Under the pieces are notes generated by a model. That model saw nothing but the letters and a program-made list of their open reading frames with translations, did not search any database and had not been told where the DNA came from. Positions 15,670 through 25,183 of a DNA stretch of 64,000 nucleotides are shown piece after piece (the stretch's first letter is position 1; the number at the start of each line of letters is the position of its first letter). The translations under genes were made by a program, and so were the position numbers. The stretch comes from Leucothrix arctica (GTDB taxonomy: Bacteria > Pseudomonadota > Gammaproteobacteria > Thiotrichales > Thiotrichaceae), in NCBI RefSeq assembly GCF_003172895.1, contig NZ_QGKL01000019.1, positions 1 through 64,000 on the forward strand, read 5' to 3'.

Positions 15670-17838
15670 TTAAGCTTTAGTTTCACGACGCATTGCGTGA
15701 AGTAGCGGTTCGGTATAACCATTTGGCTGCTCACAGCCTTGGAAAACTAGTGCAGAAGCGGCTTTAAAGGCGATACTTGAGTTAAAGTCTGGCGACATTT
15801 TTTTGTAGTTTGCATCTGAAGCATTTTGACCATCTACCACGGCAGCCATGCGCTCTAACGACTCTGTTACTTGGCTTTCAGAACAAATACCGTGAAACAA
15901 CCAATTGGCTAAATGCTGACTTGAAATGCGCAAGGTAGCCCGATCTTCCATTAGGCCCACATGGTTGATATCAGGTACTTTAGAGCAGCCAATCCCTTGA
16001 TCTATCCAGCGCACAACATAACCAAGAATACCCTGCGCATTGTTATCTAATTCAAACTGGATCTGCTCTTCAGATAAATCCATCCCATTAAGTAATGGTG
16101 CTGTTAGCAATGGCGCTAAGTCTGTTTTCTCTCGTGTCGCTAACTCAGCCTGCCTATCAACAACATTTACTTGATGATAGTGCGTAGCATGAAGCGTTGC
16201 AGCCGTTGGTGAAGGCACCCATGCACAGTTTGCCCCTGACATTGGCGCAGCCATTTTAGTCTCCATCATTTCTAGCATTTCATCGGGCTTAGGCCACATA
16301 CCTTTACCGATTTGTGCCTGACCTCGTAAGCCACACTCTATGCCAATATCCACATTACGATCTTCGTATGCAGTAATCCAAGATTGTTCTTTAATGAGCG
16401 CTTTAGGTAACACAGGGCCCGCTTGCATACAGGTATGAATCTCGTCACCCGTACGATCAAGGAAGCCTGTATTGATAAATACCAATCGCTCCTTAACTGC
16501 ATGAATACAAGCTTTTAAGTTAACTGAAGTACGCTTTTCTTCATCCATCAAACCGACTTTTAAGGTATATGGTTCAAGCCCTAACACATTCTCAACTGCT
16601 GCAAATAAATCGTTAGTAAACGCTGCTTCTTCAGGCCCATGCATCTTAGGCTTAACGATATAAATGCTACCTTTTTTGCTGTTTTGAAATACGCTGTTTT
16701 TTTGCAAGTCATGAACAGCACAGAGCGATGTCACTAAGGTATCCAAAACCCCTTCTGGTATTTCATCATTATTACTATCAAGTACCGCGTCCGTGGTCAT
16801 TAGATGTCCAACATTTCTAACGAGTAGCAGGCTTCTTCCAGATAGGTTGTACTCCGCACCATTAGCGGTTACATAAGCTCGGTCTGGGTTCAGACTACGC
16901 GTGATCATCTGTCCCCCTTTCTCAAACTTCTCTTCCAATGTACCTTTCATAAGGCCTAACCAATTACGGTAAACCACTACTTTGTCTTGTGCATCGACCG
17001 CAGCCACAGAGTCTTCACAGTCAATAATCGTACTAATGGCTGACTCAAGCAGTACATCTTTTAATGCTGCTTTGCCAGTCTCTTCTGAAGGATCAAGCAA
17101 TAGCTCAATGTGAAGATCATTATTTTTAAATAACAACACCTGAGTATTATCACGCTCAGCAACACCAACAAACTTCTCTGGATCTTTAAGCTGAGTGATT
17201 GAACCATCCACTAGCTCAGCCAATATTGAACCAACACCCTGTCCCACCTTGAACTCGTAGTTAGATACATTTGCATGAACACCATCTGCCAATGGTATTG
17301 CCTTATCTAAAAACTCAGACGCCCATTGAATAACTTGACCGCCTCGTATCGGGTCGTACGCTTTGCCCGGTTTTTTATCTTTAGCGAACGGGATGACATT
17401 AGTGCCATACAAAGCATCGTACAAACTTCCCCATCGAGCATTTGTCGCGTTCAATGCAAAACGCGCATTATTCACGGGTACTACTAACTGCGGACCTGCA
17501 ATAGAGGCTATCTCGTCATCGACCTTATTCGGTGAAATACTGAAGGGCGCAACCTCATCAGTGACTAGGTAGCCTATCTCTTTTAAAAATGCTTGGTATT
17601 CTTCGGTATCAATTGCCTGTCCTTGTCGCTCAACGTACCAGTTATCTAACGCTGTCTGTAGCTCATTTCGCTTAATTAATAAGGCTTTATTACGCCCGCT
17701 AAATGACTCAAGAATAGACGCTAAACCTTGCCAAACAGTCTCTTCATCGATACCTGTACCCGGCAAAACTTCACTATTTATCAGGTCATATAAACCTGCA
17801 TCAATTTTAAGTCCGCCTTTGGTAACTCGCTTACTCAT
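15670..17838 (-). CDS. glcB: Malate synthase G (copy 1)
   Basis: A 722-residue enzyme that condenses glyoxylate with acetyl-CoA to give malate and CoA, the full length of isoform G. Family landmarks are [32 protein letters not shown] near the start (seen in pieces such as [13 protein letters not shown]), [29 protein letters not shown] and [17 protein letters not shown]. It sits between a DadA-like oxidoreductase gene and the GlcG-like gene, so it is the likely sink for glyoxylate released in this pathway. A second, clearly diverged copy is in the urate cluster at 44563-46734. No isocitrate lyase is nearby. Confidence 0.96.
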   Translation of the reverse strand: MSKRVTKGGLKIDAGLYDLINSEVLPGTGIDEETVWQGLASILESFSGRNKALLIKRNELQTALDNWYVERQGQAIDTEEYQAFLKEIGYLVTDEVAPFSISPNKVDDEIASIAGPQLVVPVNNARFALNATNARWGSLYDALYGTNVIPFAKDKKPGKAYDPIRGGQVIQWASEFLDKAIPLADGVHANVSNYEFKVGQGVGSILAELVDGSITQLKDPEKFVGVAERDNTQVLLFKNNDLHIELLLDPSEETGKAALKDVLLESAISTIIDCEDSVAAVDAQDKVVVYRNWLGLMKGTLEEKFEKGGQMITRSLNPDRAYVTANGAEYNLSGRSLLLVRNVGHLMTTDAVLDSNNDEIPEGVLDTLVTSLCAVHDLQKNSVFQNSKKGSIYIVKPKMHGPEEAAFTNDLFAAVENVLGLEPYTLKVGLMDEEKRTSVNLKACIHAVKERLVFINTGFLDRTGDEIHTCMQAGPVLPKALIKEQSWITAYEDRNVDIGIECGLRGQAQIGKGMWPKPDEMLEMMETKMAAPMSGANCAWVPSPTAATLHATHYHQVNVVDRQAELATREKTDLAPLLTAPLLNGMDLSEEQIQFELDNNAQGILGYVVRWIDQGIGCSKVPDINHVGLMEDRATLRISSQHLANWLFHGICSESQVTESLERMAAVVDGQNASDANYKKMSPDFNSSIAFKAASALVFQGCEQPNGYTEPLLHAMRRETKA

Positions 17839-17882
17839 TACTTCTCCTACTTGCCGTTAATGGCTTAATTTTGATTAGCCTA

Positions 17883-19127
17883 TTAGCTAAAACGTTCTGG
17901 TGAGAATCCAGCTAAATCAACCGATGGCTCAACACCATCAATTATCTCTGTTACTAGACGACCAGTAATTCCGCTCAGTGTTAGCCCGATATGGCTATGA
18001 CCAAATGCTAAAACAACATTTGGATGATTTGCCATCGGGCCAATCACTGGTACTGAGTCTGGGGTTGATGGTCGGCTGCCAAGCCATTCTGAAGTGAATT
18101 CTAAATCACCACCTATCATCACTTTTGCTGATTGTTTGATATTATCAAGTTGTCGTTGCACGGGCGGTTTATCAATATCTGCAAACTCAGCAATACCCGC
18201 AATACGAAGTCCTTTGTCCATCGGTGACATAAAGACAGATTTGTCTAACCAAGCAACGGGACGGTTTAAGGGCATACTTTCATCATTATCTTTTATCATG
18301 ACGTGGTAGCCACGCTCACTCACTAGGGGAAGCTTTAAACCTAACTGAGCCACCAATCGCTTTGATGCACTACCTGCCGCAATCACTAATTTATCAAAAT
18401 GCTGAGCACCTTGTGTCGTATGAGCGGTTATATATTCATCATTATCACTGACCGCACTCACCTCGTCTTGAACAATCACGCCACCGTTTTCTTGGAAATA
18501 TTTTGCGTAACTACGGCTAATATCGATCGGGCTAACCGTAAATTGAGTATCAGGGTAATAAACGCCGCCTGCATAAAAAGGGGCAAGCTTAGGCTCCATA
18601 TCACGGATCTGAACTGCATCCATAAACTCTAGGTTTACACCTTGTTGCTGCCGCTCAAGCATATCGCCTGTTTTTGCGTTTTCGACACTTTCAGCATCCG
18701 AATACAAGGCGAAACTTCCCTCACTGCGTATAAACGATTGAGCACCTGTTAAATTCAAAATCGTCTGATCAGCATCGAAGGCTTTCATCTGTATTTGCGT
18801 CAGCGAATCACGACCTTGCTCATATTTAAAACATGACTTGTAATAATGCCAACCATAGGTACTCATATTTAAGCCGTAACTAGGTGCTATCGCTAAAGGA
18901 CTTTCAGGATCCATTAGCATCTTAGGTACTTTTTTTAGCATTGAGAAACGCGTAAATGGTAAGCGAGAAAAACCAGCTAATACCCCTGCATTCCCAAAAG
19001 AAGCACCTTCTCCCGGTGCCTGCTTATCAATAATAGTCACCTTATAGCCTGCTCGTTGCAGCCATACCGCAGATGATAAACCGATGATACCTGCACCAAT
19101 AACTAAAACATGAGTTCGCTTCGACAT
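17883..19127 (-). CDS. FAD-dependent D-amino acid dehydrogenase-like oxidoreductase
   Basis: A 414-residue flavoprotein of the DadA/DAO superfamily. The N terminus carries the Rossmann dinucleotide motif VIGAGIIGLSSAVWLQRAGY, and the C-terminal end HPNVVLAFGHSHIGLTLSG is the usual FAD-contact motif. These enzymes oxidise D-amino acids, glycine, sarcosine or other secondary amines to imine, which hydrolyses to a keto acid and an amine. Because malate synthase is next (44 bases), glyoxylate is a plausible product, which favours glycine or an N-substituted glycine as substrate over D-alanine. That is inference. Confidence 0.85.
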   Translation of the reverse strand: MSKRTHVLVIGAGIIGLSSAVWLQRAGYKVTIIDKQAPGEGASFGNAGVLAGFSRLPFTRFSMLKKVPKMLMDPESPLAIAPSYGLNMSTYGWHYYKSCFKYEQGRDSLTQIQMKAFDADQTILNLTGAQSFIRSEGSFALYSDAESVENAKTGDMLERQQQGVNLEFMDAVQIRDMEPKLAPFYAGGVYYPDTQFTVSPIDISRSYAKYFQENGGVIVQDEVSAVSDNDEYITAHTTQGAQHFDKLVIAAGSASKRLVAQLGLKLPLVSERGYHVMIKDNDESMPLNRPVAWLDKSVFMSPMDKGLRIAGIAEFADIDKPPVQRQLDNIKQSAKVMIGGDLEFTSEWLGSRPSTPDSVPVIGPMANHPNVVLAFGHSHIGLTLSGITGRLVTEIIDGVEPSVDLAGFSPERFS

Positions 19128-19241
19128 AGCTTTCGCTCTCTGTGATCAACTAACTAAATCATAGAGTTAGCGGGTCAGGAAAGACAAGTTAGTAATTCCT
19201 TTCACCCTAAAGCTTTTGGTTATACCCGAGTTTTTTTGACT

Positions 19242-20153
19242 TTATTTTAGGCTGAGTAAGGCTTCTCGCAGATATGCAACAAAAGTAGTTGCTAGCGTTG
19301 ATAATGGCATGTGGGATGGCGTAACAATCGTAATGGAAAAAGTGACTTCAGGGCGAAATGGAAGGAAGACTACACTTGCTTGCTTAGCGCAGTTATTGCG
19401 GTAATTTTCGACAGTAATAGGGTCGATAATGGCACACGCTAAGCCATTTTCCACAAAGGTCAGTTGCGGCAAAAAATACTGTGTTTCAAACCGTTTCACC
19501 ATGGTCAGTGTCTGCATTTCAAATAGATCTGACAACTGTTTAGTAATCGCATGGGACTCAGCTAATACCGCTAGCGGTTTGTTATGAAGGTCTTCGACAG
19601 TGACAAAAGGCTTAGACGCTAAAGCATCATTTGCAGGGACAGCACAGACGCATTGGTAGTCTATTCTTTCATGGTTGATTAGAGACGAGCCTGTATTTTC
19701 AGTCGGTAAAAAATCGGCAATACCGACATCATAACGCTGCGCCGACACGAGCTGCTGCACTTGCTGAGAACTATGAGAAAACAATGATACATCGACATGT
19801 TCACGCTCTTTTACAAACTGACTGATTAGTTGAGGCAGAAAGAATATTGAAGGGCTAAGCATCGCAACAACATTAATTCGACCGATTTCAAGGTTACGAA
19901 TGCGTTCGACATTACTTTCTAGGTTTTCGATTTGATCTAGAATCTTCGTGGCTTCTTCAAGAATAAACTGAGCCTCTGGGACGGGATATAGACGACCATC
20001 ACGTCTTTCAAACAGAGGCATGCCAACTTCTGCTTCCAAACTCGTTATTTGAGAGCTAATGGCAGGCTGAGTTCTAAATAAGTTATTAGCCGCCTTAGAA
20101 ACTGAACCTGTGACTATCACTTCTTTAAAGGCACGAAGTTGCATTATATTCAT
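19242..20153 (-). CDS. LysR-family transcriptional regulator
   Basis: A 303-residue LysR regulator. Residues about 2-62 are the winged HTH (MQLRAFKEVIVTGSVSKAA, then RTQPAISSQITSLEAEVG and LFERRDGRLYPV). Residues about 90-295 are the periplasmic-binding-like effector domain. It lies upstream of the DadA-like gene on the same strand with a 114-base gap, an unusual codirectional arrangement for LysR but one compatible with control of the downstream cluster. The DNA before its start contains only decayed gene copies. Confidence 0.9.
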   Translation of the reverse strand: MNIMQLRAFKEVIVTGSVSKAANNLFRTQPAISSQITSLEAEVGMPLFERRDGRLYPVPEAQFILEEATKILDQIENLESNVERIRNLEIGRINVVAMLSPSIFFLPQLISQFVKEREHVDVSLFSHSSQQVQQLVSAQRYDVGIADFLPTENTGSSLINHERIDYQCVCAVPANDALASKPFVTVEDLHNKPLAVLAESHAITKQLSDLFEMQTLTMVKRFETQYFLPQLTFVENGLACAIIDPITVENYRNNCAKQASVVFLPFRPEVTFSITIVTPSHMPLSTLATTFVAYLREALLSLK

Positions 20154-20214
20154 CGCTATTAACCACTTAATTTAGATTTGATAATTGTATGTAGATGAGC
20201 TTAGTAATTTTCCA

Positions 20215-20311
20215 AACTCTCAGAATAAGCCTTGCTCTGCAGATACTCCTCAAGCGTCATCCACGTCCAGGGTTTGTACGACCTAAAAAGTGCAGAAAAC
20301 TCATCAAAGTA
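20215..20311 (-). pseudogene. Remnant of AraC-family regulator 3' end
   Basis: The roughly 97 bases match the last codons of the AraC gene at 6915-7015: both have the GAATAAGC..CTCTGC..ATACTCC..GGCGTCATCC..GTCCA series on the plus strand, and both end at ..CTCATCAAAG. Many substitutions destroy the frame. After it the similarity stops, and about 120 bases of unmatched AT-rich DNA follow before the peroxiredoxin remnant. Confidence 0.75.
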
Positions 20312-20429
20312 CTTACATAAAAATACTACATTCTCACTTAGCAATACATGAAATTAAAACTATTAAGTACTTTGTAAATTTTCTTAGCTTAGCAGGCATG
20401 CAGGATTTTATAGTGTGTCAATAGTCGAT

Positions 20430-20842
20430 AAAAAAATCATCACCGTCAACCAAGTTTACTGAAGTTGCAACGCCGTGCTTCTCGTCAACCTGAATTGCTT
20501 TAAGTACGCGTAAGATCTCGTCGAAGTTACGACCAGCGCTTATTGGGAAACCAACAGCTGTACCTTGTATTTCTTCGATATCTTCAGCCCACACCTGGTG
20601 GTTGTAAACTGGGTCAATACTCAAGCCGATAAGCTTAGTATTAAGTGCAGCAAACTAAGGTGCTAGCTTTGCAGTGTAACCTAGCTCAGTTGTACATACT
20701 GGCGTGAAGTCTTTTGGGTGTGAGAAGATGATTATATAGCACTCACCAATCTACTCGTAATAGTTGATAGTTGATAGTTGATAGTGCCTTGAGCTGTTAC
20801 AACGTCAAAGTTTGGAGCTACATCATTAATACGTAAAGACAT
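20430..20842 (-). pseudogene. Degraded duplicate of 1-Cys peroxiredoxin
   Basis: The start (MSLRINDVAPNFD, ATG at 20842) and several internal stretches match the intact gene at 8911-9567, including VCTTELG-region DNA and the KHGVATSVN end. It has lost about 160 bases between two ATTGGG repeats (the intact copy has these at about 9122 and 9281), carries an in-frame stop in the AAF/ALNT region and is shifted by a 7-bp repeat expansion. It lacks the last 30 or so codons. It cannot make a peroxiredoxin. Confidence 0.9.
20761..20784. repeat. Three tandem AGTTGAT units
   Basis: The intact peroxiredoxin gene has a single AGTTGATAG here; the decayed copy has three AGTTGAT units in a row, adding 14 bases and shifting the frame. 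It looks like replication slippage. Confidence 0.75.
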
Positions 20843-21041
20843 GTGATTTCTTCCTATAGAGCAGTTAGTTCGTGAAGCCCTTCTACCGATAATTCGCATG
20901 CTGAAAAGCACTAGAATTATGATCATTTAGCAATTTCATATTTTATAAATTGATACTAAGTTTACTAAGCATCTTTTTATTGCTTATTAAAATTCAAAAC
21001 TATCACAGCACTCTCTAACTGTTTCATTTTGAAAATATTCA

Positions 21042-21869
21042 CTAAGTGTGTTTTTCAGTATCGAACCATGAATAGAAATGGTCGTACTTCATTCGCACTT
21101 TAGCTGGTGTTATATTGAGCTTCTTGAGGAGTTCTGTTGGTCTAAGCACTTCTACATCTATTTTAAGTTTTTTACTTTTATTTTTTAGAGAGTTTGTAAG
21201 TCTTTTTTCTAGGGTAAGAAATACATCCAAGTCATTTCTCTCTGCTGTCCAAACATGAAATGCATCAGGTAAATTTTCATCACTTTGAAGCTGATTGCAA
21301 AGGTCTTTGAAGTGCTCAATTTCTTCAAAACTCTTTTTCTCAAAATTTGTGAGACCTATTACATTAGCATTTTCTAAAATTAACTTAACTGATTCATCCC
21401 TAATAAATTTTAGATCTACAAAGAACGGAATCTGATTGAAGTTACTAACATTTTCATTTCGCTTCTTATCTTTCTTGCCACCCTTCAGAACATACTCATT
21501 AAAGTTGATTGTATGCTTAAGTTTACTTCTCTCTATCGGAGATGGACATGTTGCAATATCACAACCACGTAAAGCATTAAATTGCTCAATTGTTGGTCTT
21601 CTTCTAGACCTTTCCCAGATGAGTTCCGTTGAAGTATATGGGACTATTTTCCCTTCTTTTATCAGAAGGCCTATCGTAAAAATTGCATCTACTTCTTCCT
21701 GGAGGTCAAGATCTAAAAGTTGTGGCTTTTTCCTAAAGCCATCAATGACATCTTTAGACCCATTAAGAAAGCCTAAATCTACTTCTTGAGTGCTTCTCAC
21801 TGCATATTCCGCATTACTCAGCACATTATTGTCTAATAATATTTTTATTGGCTGCTTTATGAGTGACAT
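21042..21869 (-). CDS. PIN-like domain protein
   Basis: A 275-residue protein of unknown function. The start IKILLDNNVLSNAEYA has the Asp-Asn-Asn pattern of the first PIN-fold acidic residue. A second acidic site is likely at 'ENLPDAFHVWTAERNDLDVFLTL', where Asp/Glu/Asp spacing fits the third and fourth PIN positions. The middle (about 115-150) is basic and lysine-rich (KGGKKDKKRNENV). This fits a large PIN-like RNase rather than a compact VapC. No antitoxin gene is next to it. The upstream flank includes the decayed peroxiredoxin copy. Confidence 0.55.
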   Translation of the reverse strand: MSLIKQPIKILLDNNVLSNAEYAVRSTQEVDLGFLNGSKDVIDGFRKKPQLLDLDLQEEVDAIFTIGLLIKEGKIVPYTSTELIWERSRRRPTIEQFNALRGCDIATCPSPIERSKLKHTINFNEYVLKGGKKDKKRNENVSNFNQIPFFVDLKFIRDESVKLILENANVIGLTNFEKKSFEEIEHFKDLCNQLQSDENLPDAFHVWTAERNDLDVFLTLEKRLTNSLKNKSKKLKIDVEVLRPTELLKKLNITPAKVRMKYDHFYSWFDTEKHT

Positions 21870-22083
21870 AAACCTTTCTCTTGTTTAGTACGTGTAATAC
21901 GAGCAGAGATGCTACAACTATGGTACTTCTTAAGTTCTCACAAACTTTGTGCTACAACCAATCATATTTTGCATAAAAATCCTTCAACTAAACAAACTTG
22001 AGTAATAAAACTAAAAATACCATTCTAAGTATCTCAAAATCAATAATACACCTCTATATTCTACTTATTATCAATGATCACCA

Positions 22084-22100
22084 ATACCTTCAAAAGGTAT
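22084..22100. repeat. ATACCTT/AAGGTAT inverted repeat
   Basis: Two perfect 7-base arms around CAA lie 69 bases before the PIN-domain gene, in a 299-base gap otherwise free of features. It could be an operator or part of the promoter. No conclusion about the binding protein is possible. Confidence 0.35.
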
Positions 22101-22168
22101 ACGCCTAAATAAACGCTCACCTCATGATTCTGCTAATATCCGTCACAGTAAACACTTAGGAAGTCTCA

Positions 22169-22546
22169 ATGCTACTCGTTGAAAGCAACATCTTTATTTA
22201 TGCCATTTTACCCGAGCATAAAAAGCTTCTAAATTGGCTGGTGAAACAACACTTTGCCGTCGCTGAAACGACGCTAGTGGAAGTACTTGGCTTTCATCGT
22301 TTACCCGCTGAAGACGCACAGTCGCTAGAGCATCTATTTAATATTGCAACGATACTGCCAATGTCACGTGCGATTGTGGATCAGGCAATAGCGCTAAGAC
22401 AACAACGTAAAATGTCATTGGGTGACTCACTCATCGCAGCGACGGCGCTAGATCATGGCATTTCATTGGTAACTCGCAACACGAGTGATTTTGAGTGGAT
22501 TGAAAGTTTAGTGTTTGAAGATGTCAGTCACTTTTTTGAAAACTAG
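22169..22546 (+). CDS. VapC-like PIN domain protein
   Basis: A 125-residue single PIN domain of normal VapC length. The end ISLVTRNTSDFEWI and the middle KMSLGDSLIAATALDHG are the conserved third and fourth blocks. The first block reads MLLVESNIFIYAI, where the usual Asp of (L)DTN is Glu, which may lower or change metal-dependent RNase activity. A ribosome site (AGGAAG) precedes the ATG. I found no antitoxin reading frame in the 290 bases upstream, so it is either a solitary VapC or a relic of a toxin-antitoxin pair. Confidence 0.8.
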   Translation: MLLVESNIFIYAILPEHKKLLNWLVKQHFAVAETTLVEVLGFHRLPAEDAQSLEHLFNIATILPMSRAIVDQAIALRQQRKMSLGDSLIAATALDHGISLVTRNTSDFEWIESLVFEDVSHFFEN

Positions 22547-22617
22547 CAACACGTGTAACACTGGCCATCGAGCTTCATAGAAACGCGATAGCCAGTTTTG
22601 AGTAACCAATAGTCACG

Positions 22618-24048
22618 TTAAGGGCAAGCAGATACCAAGCTTAAATTACTCTCATACCAAGCACGATCACAGTGCTTACGTTCCTGCTTATTGACCCAAC
22701 TCTTCCAGTTTTGTACTTCTGTTACACCTATCCGCTCCGCTGACTCAGCGTCATTCACTAAGCCTTTCACATCACCCAAAATATCCGCAGACATTTGTCT
22801 CAACTCATACAGCCCGACTCGGCTATCACTTGACTGTGACAATGCGACATTAGTATTAAAGATGATGCGCTCTACAGGGGTGACGGTGGCAACGCCGTAA
22901 CTACAAAGTGCTGCAAACGCGATAAACTTGAAGACATCTTTGCGTTCTTTTGAAAAGCTTGCAGCGAGAAGATAGGCAAATACCAACAATGCAAATAACG
23001 AGGTGTAACTAGCAAAGTACTTCTCGTAGCTGAAGCCATACCAGTAAACATAAAGCCCCATGCGCCAAGCAGCTGACAGTAGCAATAACCCAGAAGCCAC
23101 GATAAACACACGCAAGATAATCTGTGCAGCAGCGCCCGTGTTTTTATAAACAGCAAAGAACAACCCAGTATTTAGAATCGTTAGAAAGAACAACTGCCAA
23201 AAGCCCGACTTAACAATCTTCTCAGTAGCGGTAAAGCTTTCAGGCAAGCTGCCGATCAATAAATAGTCCAGTTGCAGCCATAAAAACAGACCATAAATCA
23301 GCAGCACTCCTCCCATCACGATACCAACCACCACGTCGTCGAGTGAAATAATGACCTTCTCTTCAGTAAACTCAAAAGGTGATTTCCAAGCGTGAAGCAT
23401 GGCTAACAACAGCACACACAGGATGACAATACACAGCACCTTAGCAATCATGGCGAAGTTCAATGAGCCAAAGAAGTTGATGAATATATCGGACGTTAGC
23501 GATGCAAAATTATCATCCGCCGAGCCTAGTAATATCACCACAAATACGGCTAATGGCGCGAGTAATAACAACCCTTTGAAGATACGTTTGTTTAAGTTTT
23601 TGTCTTGCTTGCCTTTAACAAAAGCAATTCGACTTCTGCAATAATAAACCGCCTCACCGAGATGACGTAAAGGCGTGACACAACGCTTAACTAAAGTCTT
23701 TAGCAGTTGTAATCCCCAGAAGCTTTGCTTGCCATTAGTTAGTTGGCTGTATGCGTAAAAAACCCCAACTGATGCGGGTAGCACGATGCAGGTAATGATT
23801 TTTAACCACGGGTTTTCATAGAGTGAAAAACTCATCGCCATTAACGCTAATGGCACAACCCATACCCAGTCTCGTTTCCACCTTAGCAAAGGATTATTTG
23901 CCCATAACAAACCGCCGAGACCAAACCAAAAAGCGGTAGTATTGAAGCCGAGCGCATAGACACCTTCTGACCAAAAATTCCAGTGCCCTAACACTGCAAA
24001 AACAGCGATCGTCACGATGCTTAACATCGTCTGGTTATTAAATTTCAT
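22618..24048 (-). CDS. DUF4153/DUF4173-type membrane protein
   Basis: A 476-residue polytopic membrane protein with about 11 hydrophobic helices spread from residue 10 to 385, then a soluble tail with RVGLYELRQMSADIL and an Asn/Trp-rich end. The layout and motifs fit the DUF4153/4173 group of inner-membrane proteins with no assigned function. I start at ATG 24048; the preceding codon (GTG) could also serve. It is a lone gene with no clear operon partner. Confidence 0.6.
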   Translation of the reverse strand: MKFNNQTMLSIVTIAVFAVLGHWNFWSEGVYALGFNTTAFWFGLGGLLWANNPLLRWKRDWVWVVPLALMAMSFSLYENPWLKIITCIVLPASVGVFYAYSQLTNGKQSFWGLQLLKTLVKRCVTPLRHLGEAVYYCRSRIAFVKGKQDKNLNKRIFKGLLLLAPLAVFVVILLGSADDNFASLTSDIFINFFGSLNFAMIAKVLCIVILCVLLLAMLHAWKSPFEFTEEKVIISLDDVVVGIVMGGVLLIYGLFLWLQLDYLLIGSLPESFTATEKIVKSGFWQLFFLTILNTGLFFAVYKNTGAAAQIILRVFIVASGLLLLSAAWRMGLYVYWYGFSYEKYFASYTSLFALLVFAYLLAASFSKERKDVFKFIAFAALCSYGVATVTPVERIIFNTNVALSQSSDSRVGLYELRQMSADILGDVKGLVNDAESAERIGVTEVQNWKSWVNKQERKHCDRAWYESNLSLVSACP

Positions 24049-24163
24049 CACTCATATTTCCGATATGATTTTAGGAATATTTAGAGTAATGAACAGCTGT
24101 GCACATGCCGTGGACTAGATATGGCGATTCTTTGTATTTTTTGTGCAGACGGCTAGAAAAGCA

Positions 24164-25030
24164 TTAATGAGTGTCACTATGATGAAGCGCAAGCACCTCA
24201 GAAACACCGGGTAAAGTTATGCCTAATGCCTTTGCGCGCTCACAACTGCACCGTAAATCCATTTGCATACCTTTGATCTCTGCACCGGATACTAAAGAAA
24301 CGTTATCACCCGCTTCAATGCACCAGTGCTTCATCATCGCGAGTCCAAATACAGCGCGACTCATAACCTCATCACCCACCACATTCATCGTGCCTGTAAT
24401 ATCCGTAAACTCAGTGGCCAATCGACACAGTGCATGAGACAAACTATCCACCCAAACAGGCTGTCGTAATACGTCGTCAAATAAGGTTAACGGCTCCCCT
24501 CGTTTCAGCCGTTCACGAAAGCCCTGCGTGCCACGATCAATCTTATCCAGACCATAAATCAACGATGTTCTTACCGCGACTGACTCAGGCAATATTGATA
24601 ATACAGCCTGTTCTCCTGCCACTTTTGATGTGCCATAAAGGTTGCTTGGATCAGGAATAGCATGATCAGAATACGGTGCCGCGTTACCGCTATAACCAGA
24701 TTCGCTAGAGACAAATACAAGCCGAATACCTAATCGTGACGCCACTTCAGCCAACGTCGCTGATGCATGGTGATTCACGCCAACCATCATCTCATCACCA
24801 CAGCCTGGGTTAATAGCTGCAGCGTGAATAATGGCGGTTGGACGTACTTTTTCAACTACGCGCTTGATGGCGTCTGCATCCAATAGATCAAGTGATAAAG
24901 CATCTGCGGGTTGATAAACAGACTCAGCCTTTCGTGCAGTACCCACCACTTCGCCATAGCCTGTGGCAATAGGAATTAGACGATGTGCAAGGTAGCCACT
25001 GGCTCCGGTGATTAGGATTTTATTTGGCAT
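24164..25030 (-). CDS. Extended SDR, RmlD/epimerase-like
   Basis: A 288-residue NAD(P)-dependent sugar-nucleotide-type reductase or epimerase. The Rossmann glycine motif is KILITGASGYLAHRL, and the catalytic YxxxK is in LYGTSKVAGE, preceded by the Ser of FVSSESGY. RmlD-like proteins reduce dTDP-4-keto-rhamnose, but related enzymes act on many sugars and terpenoids. There is no rml or other sugar-nucleotide gene nearby, so the substrate is unknown. The reading frame is intact and the length normal. Confidence 0.82.
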   Translation of the reverse strand: MPNKILITGASGYLAHRLIPIATGYGEVVGTARKAESVYQPADALSLDLLDADAIKRVVEKVRPTAIIHAAAINPGCGDEMMVGVNHHASATLAEVASRLGIRLVFVSSESGYSGNAAPYSDHAIPDPSNLYGTSKVAGEQAVLSILPESVAVRTSLIYGLDKIDRGTQGFRERLKRGEPLTLFDDVLRQPVWVDSLSHALCRLATEFTDITGTMNVVGDEVMSRAVFGLAMMKHWCIEAGDNVSLVSGAEIKGMQMDLRCSCERAKALGITLPGVSEVLALHHSDTH

Positions 25031-25183
25031 TCACTTAAACTTTATTTGGGTACTGGTAATGGGATTATTTTCACTTTAAGGTATAGCACTGATTGTAATT
25101 TATGCATATTAACATGCGATATATTCATTGTATAAACGCGGGTCAAACAACTGTGTGCTATGTAATTTCAAAGGGTAAAAAGG

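Noticed and set aside
15670-17838. Glyoxylate shunt operon
   Set aside because: Malate synthase G is present twice, but no isocitrate lyase gene is near either copy, and the neighbours point to other glyoxylate sources.
20418-20624. Open frame that resembles the end of a peroxiredoxin
   Set aside because: It is part of the decayed duplicate; it lacks the active-site region and joins distant parts through a deletion, so it is not a gene.
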